From contig PLXO01000023.1 of assembly GCA_003151425.1 (NCBI GenBank), forward strand, positions 1-64,000: DNA of 64,000 nt. The letters run 5' to 3'. Under the pieces are notes generated by a model. That model searched no databases, had not been told where the DNA came from, and saw nothing but the letters and a program-made list of their open reading frames with translations. Every line of letters starts with the position of its first letter. Within the stretch, counting starts at the first letter, position 1. Both the position numbers and the translations under genes were made by a program. Positions 62,025-64,000 of this stretch are shown piece after piece. This DNA is from Acetobacteraceae bacterium. GTDB taxonomy: Bacteria; Pseudomonadota; Alphaproteobacteria; Acetobacterales; Acetobacteraceae.

Positions 62025-62818
62025 GCGCGACGCCACCCGTGAGCGCCGCGCCGCTGCTGCAAATCCACGCCCTGTCGAAGATCTTCGGTGAGATACCGGT
62101 GGTCGATCGCGTCGAGCTGAGCGTGATGCAGAGCGAGATCGTCATGATTGTCGGTCCGAGCGGGGCCGGGAAGTCCACGCTGCTGCGCTGCGTGAACCGG
62201 ATCGAGACCCCGTCGGAAGGCGAGGTGCTGCTCGAAGGCGTCAACATGGCGGGCGAGTTGCGCGGCGGCAAGCTAATGCCGGACCGCCCCACCGTGACCG
62301 CACGCAAGCGCCGGCGCATCGGCATGGTATTCCAGCGGTTCAATCTGTTTGCGCATCTGTCCGCCCTGGACAACGTCGCGATCGGTCCGCGGCGCGTGCT
62401 GGGGATGAAGCTGTCCGTCGCCCGCGCGCTGGCCGCGGAGCAGCTTGCCCGGGTGCGCCTGTCGGATCACGCGATGAAGAAGCCGGCGCAACTGTCCGGC
62501 GGCCAGCAGCAGCGCGTGGCGATCGCGCGCGCGATGGCGATGCGCCCGGTGCTGATGCTGTTCGACGAACCGACCTCGGCGCTGGATCCCGAGCTGGTGG
62601 GCGAGGTGCTGGAGGTGATCCGCGCACTCGCCGAGGACGGCATGACGATGCTGGTGGTGACGCACGAGATGCAGTTCTGCCGCGAGGTGGGAACGCGCGT
62701 GCTGTTCATGGACAGCGGGCGCGTGCTGGAGGATACGTCGCCGAAGGAATTCTTCCGTGCCCCGCAGCACACGCGGGCGAAGGAATTCCTGCGGCGGATT
62801 CACGCCGTGCCAGAATAG
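62021..62818 (+). CDS. Polar amino acid ABC transporter ATPase
   Basis: 265 residues: Walker [19 protein letters not shown], signature [15 protein letters not shown], Walker [19 protein letters not shown] and switch His VVTHEMQFCREVGTRVLFMD. Third gene of the importer operon, translationally coupled to the permease. The 392-base gap that follows contains the FNR box and putative small RNA described separately. Confidence 0.93.
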   Translation: MSATPPVSAAPLLQIHALSKIFGEIPVVDRVELSVMQSEIVMIVGPSGAGKSTLLRCVNRIETPSEGEVLLEGVNMAGELRGGKLMPDRPTVTARKRRRIGMVFQRFNLFAHLSALDNVAIGPRRVLGMKLSVARALAAEQLARVRLSDHAMKKPAQLSGGQQQRVAIARAMAMRPVLMLFDEPTSALDPELVGEVLEVIRALAEDGMTMLVVTHEMQFCREVGTRVLFMDSGRVLEDTSPKEFFRAPQHTRAKEFLRRIHAVPE

Positions 62819-63013
62819 CACGCCGCTGTTTCCCGTCATGGCCGGCGAAGGCTGGCGCCCGGGGACCAACCTCACAGGCATCACGATGGAGGCGTGCGGC
62901 ATGGAGGCGTGCGGCAGACTATGCCGTCGCACGAGGCCACCGCGATGGGTGGCCTTGCACGCCGGACCCGCATCATTCCGCGCAAAGATAGACGCGACGA
63001 AAAATATCGCGGA

Positions 63014-63027
63014 TTGATCCAGATCAA
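63014..63027 (+). promoter_or_regulatory. Perfect FNR/FixK box
   Basis: TTGAT-CCAG-ATCAA is an exact match to the FNR/FixK consensus. Its centre is 41.5 bases before 63062, and TTTGAT at 63050-63055 can serve as -10, which is the class-II activation geometry. A related box with 24 of 30 surrounding bases conserved lies at 47511. Confidence 0.7.
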
Positions 63028-63061
63028 AGCAGCGCCGCCCGCGCCGCGCTTTGATACGGCC

Positions 63062-63137
63062 ATTGGCGCGCCTGTCCCCCTCCTTCCCAAGCGCGCGAAC
63101 TGGGCGCGGAGGGCGTTATGCCCTCCGCGCCAATTTT
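63062..63137 (+). ncRNA. Putative oxygen-regulated small RNA with CU-rich loop
   Basis: Downstream of the FNR box the sequence folds into two hairpins and contains no plausible reading frame. Hairpin 1: GCGCGC (63066-63071) pairs with GCGCGC (63091-63096) around a 19-base loop containing CCCCCTCCTTCCC, complementary to Shine-Dalgarno sequences. Hairpin 2: GGCGCGGAGGGC (63103-63114), loop GTTAT, perfect complement at 63120-63131, followed by AATTTT, a good intrinsic terminator. Layout and anti-SD loop recall small RNAs known in alphaproteobacteria, but no family match could be checked. Confidence 0.55.
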
Positions 63138-63210
63138 CGCCTGACGACCGCGTGGTATGCCGCACGACGGCGCCGCACACCGCGCGATCAGTGGCACGCC
63201 GCACGATCGG

Positions 63211-63993
63211 TCAAGCCCGGAACGCGCGTGCGATCAGGACCATCGCCAGCACCGATAGAATCGTCAGCGCGATGCGCCGATGGTAGTGCGGCTTGGCACG
63301 GTGAAATGCCCAGGCACCCAGATGGGTCCCCACCAACAGCACGGGCCAGCTCAGCAGCGCGAACAGCAGCGTCTGTCGATCGATCAACCCCGCCACCGCC
63401 AACGGCACCATCGCGACGACCGCCGTGAGGGTGAAAAACACCAGCGAGGTCGCGCGCACCACCATCGCGCTATGCGGCAGCGCCATCAGATACGCGACCA
63501 CCGGTGGCCCGGACATCGCCGCCACCCCGTTCATCACGCCGGAGACCACCCCGACCAGGCCGATCATCCAATTCGCCGGCCGCGCCGGCAGCCGCAGGCC
63601 ACGCCCCAGCAGCATCGCCGAGCCAAGGATCAGCACGCCGATGGTGAGCCGCGCATCATTCGCCGACAGCCGCGTCAATAGAAACAGACCCAGTGGCGTG
63701 CCCACCACCATCCCAGGCGTCAGCCACACCATCGAACGCCAATCGGTGATCCGCGAGGCGGCGCGCAAATCAACCAAACTCGCCAACACCTGCAGCACCA
63801 CGGTGAGCGGCACGACGCGCGCCGGCGGCAGCACGAGGCTGAGCAGCGGCACCGCGGCAATCGCGAAGCCAAAGCCGGTGAAACCGCGCAGCAGCGCGGC
63901 CAGGAACGCGCTGAACACCACGAGCAGCAATTGCTGCTTCGCCAGCCAGTAGGGGTATTCGGGGTCGAGGAAAGCGAGCGGTGCCGCGAGCAC
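63211..63993 (-). CDS. TauE/SafE-family permease (possibly continuing beyond the window)
   Basis: About 260 residues from a GTG at 63993, with eight hydrophobic stretches and the duplicated TauE/SafE signature: LRGFTGFGFAIAAVPLLSLVLPPARVVPL and VVSGVMNGVAAMSGPPVVAYLMAL. It is a putative anion or sulfite exporter, unrelated in detail to the copy at 22197. The frame is open to the end of the window (no stop after 63993), so the true start may be outside. Confidence 0.85.
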   Translation of the reverse strand: MLAAPLAFLDPEYPYWLAKQQLLLVVFSAFLAALLRGFTGFGFAIAAVPLLSLVLPPARVVPLTVVLQVLASLVDLRAASRITDWRSMVWLTPGMVVGTPLGLFLLTRLSANDARLTIGVLILGSAMLLGRGLRLPARPANWMIGLVGVVSGVMNGVAAMSGPPVVAYLMALPHSAMVVRATSLVFFTLTAVVAMVPLAVAGLIDRQTLLFALLSWPVLLVGTHLGAWAFHRAKPHYHRRIALTILSVLAMVLIARAFRA

Positions 63994-64000
63994 GAACAGC

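Overview
The window looks like chromosomal DNA of a high-GC alphaproteobacterium, probably an Acetobacteraceae-type organism. Pointers are the GTTC-N7-GTTC LexA operator in front of imuAB, the many ABC importers and CoA-pathway enzymes of the kind common in that group, the GC-rich palindromic intergenic repeats, and a tRNA-Glu with encoded CCA. No taxonomic search was possible. I see no phage module, transposase, CRISPR array or rRNA. What is unusual is the number of broken genes: an interrupted deacylase, a 5'-truncated livG, a truncated MBL-fold gene, an amber-interrupted DUF1989 gene and single-base frameshifts in several conserved genes. Palindromic repeats are also frequent, one of them inside the imuB reading frame.

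Layout. 0.2-6.4 kb: an N-acyl-D-amino-acid deacylase gene split by an AT-richer insert coding for a membrane protein, a ketopantoate-reductase-like enzyme, a luciferase-like monooxygenase and a cupin. 6.6-10.4 kb: an SOS-controlled imuA-imuB pair without dnaE2, running into livG (truncated) and livF. 10.5-20.9 kb: two dipeptide-type ABC permeases, two substrate-binding proteins, a dimethylformamidase-like hydrolase, a glucarate-dehydratase-like enolase-superfamily enzyme and an MlrC/M81 hydrolase; no cognate ATPase is present. 20.9-28.2 kb: tRNA-Glu, two 2-hydroxyacid dehydrogenases, a TauE/SafE permease, a macro-domain protein, an acyl-CoA synthetase and a haloacid-dehalogenase-type hydrolase. 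28.3-36.7 kb: a tightly overlapping operon (binding protein, two permeases, fused double ATPase, Fe-S flavoprotein of the N-methyl-amine demethylase/dienoyl-CoA reductase type) with a divergent LysR regulator.

37.8-47.3 kb is a compact acyl-CoA catabolic island. The plus strand carries an HMG-CoA-lyase-like enzyme, a split MaoC/HTD2-type hydratase pair and a small unknown protein. The convergent minus strand carries a second split hydratase pair, two acyl-CoA dehydrogenases, a YHS-like zinc-binding protein and two CaiB/BaiF CoA-transferases, only one of which keeps the usual catalytic Asp. Read as a pathway: activate an acid by CoA transfer, dehydrogenate, hydrate, then cleave a tertiary 3-hydroxyacyl-CoA to acetyl-CoA plus a second product.

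47.8-62.8 kb reads as a nitrogen-scavenging island: two ureohydrolases (one frameshifted), an ATZ/TRZ-type amidohydrolase, two complete polar-amino-acid ABC importers, two DUF1989 (urea-carboxylase-associated) genes, a 2-oxoglutarate/Fe(II) oxygenase-family enzyme, an NtaA-type flavin monooxygenase and an epimerase. Guanidino or ureide compounds are the best guess for its substrates.

At 63.0-63.1 kb a perfect FNR/FixK box lies at class-II spacing before a predicted transcript of about 75 nt. That transcript folds as a hairpin with an anti-Shine-Dalgarno-like CU-rich loop followed by a terminator hairpin, which makes it a candidate oxygen-regulated small RNA. The window ends inside or at the start of a second TauE/SafE permease.
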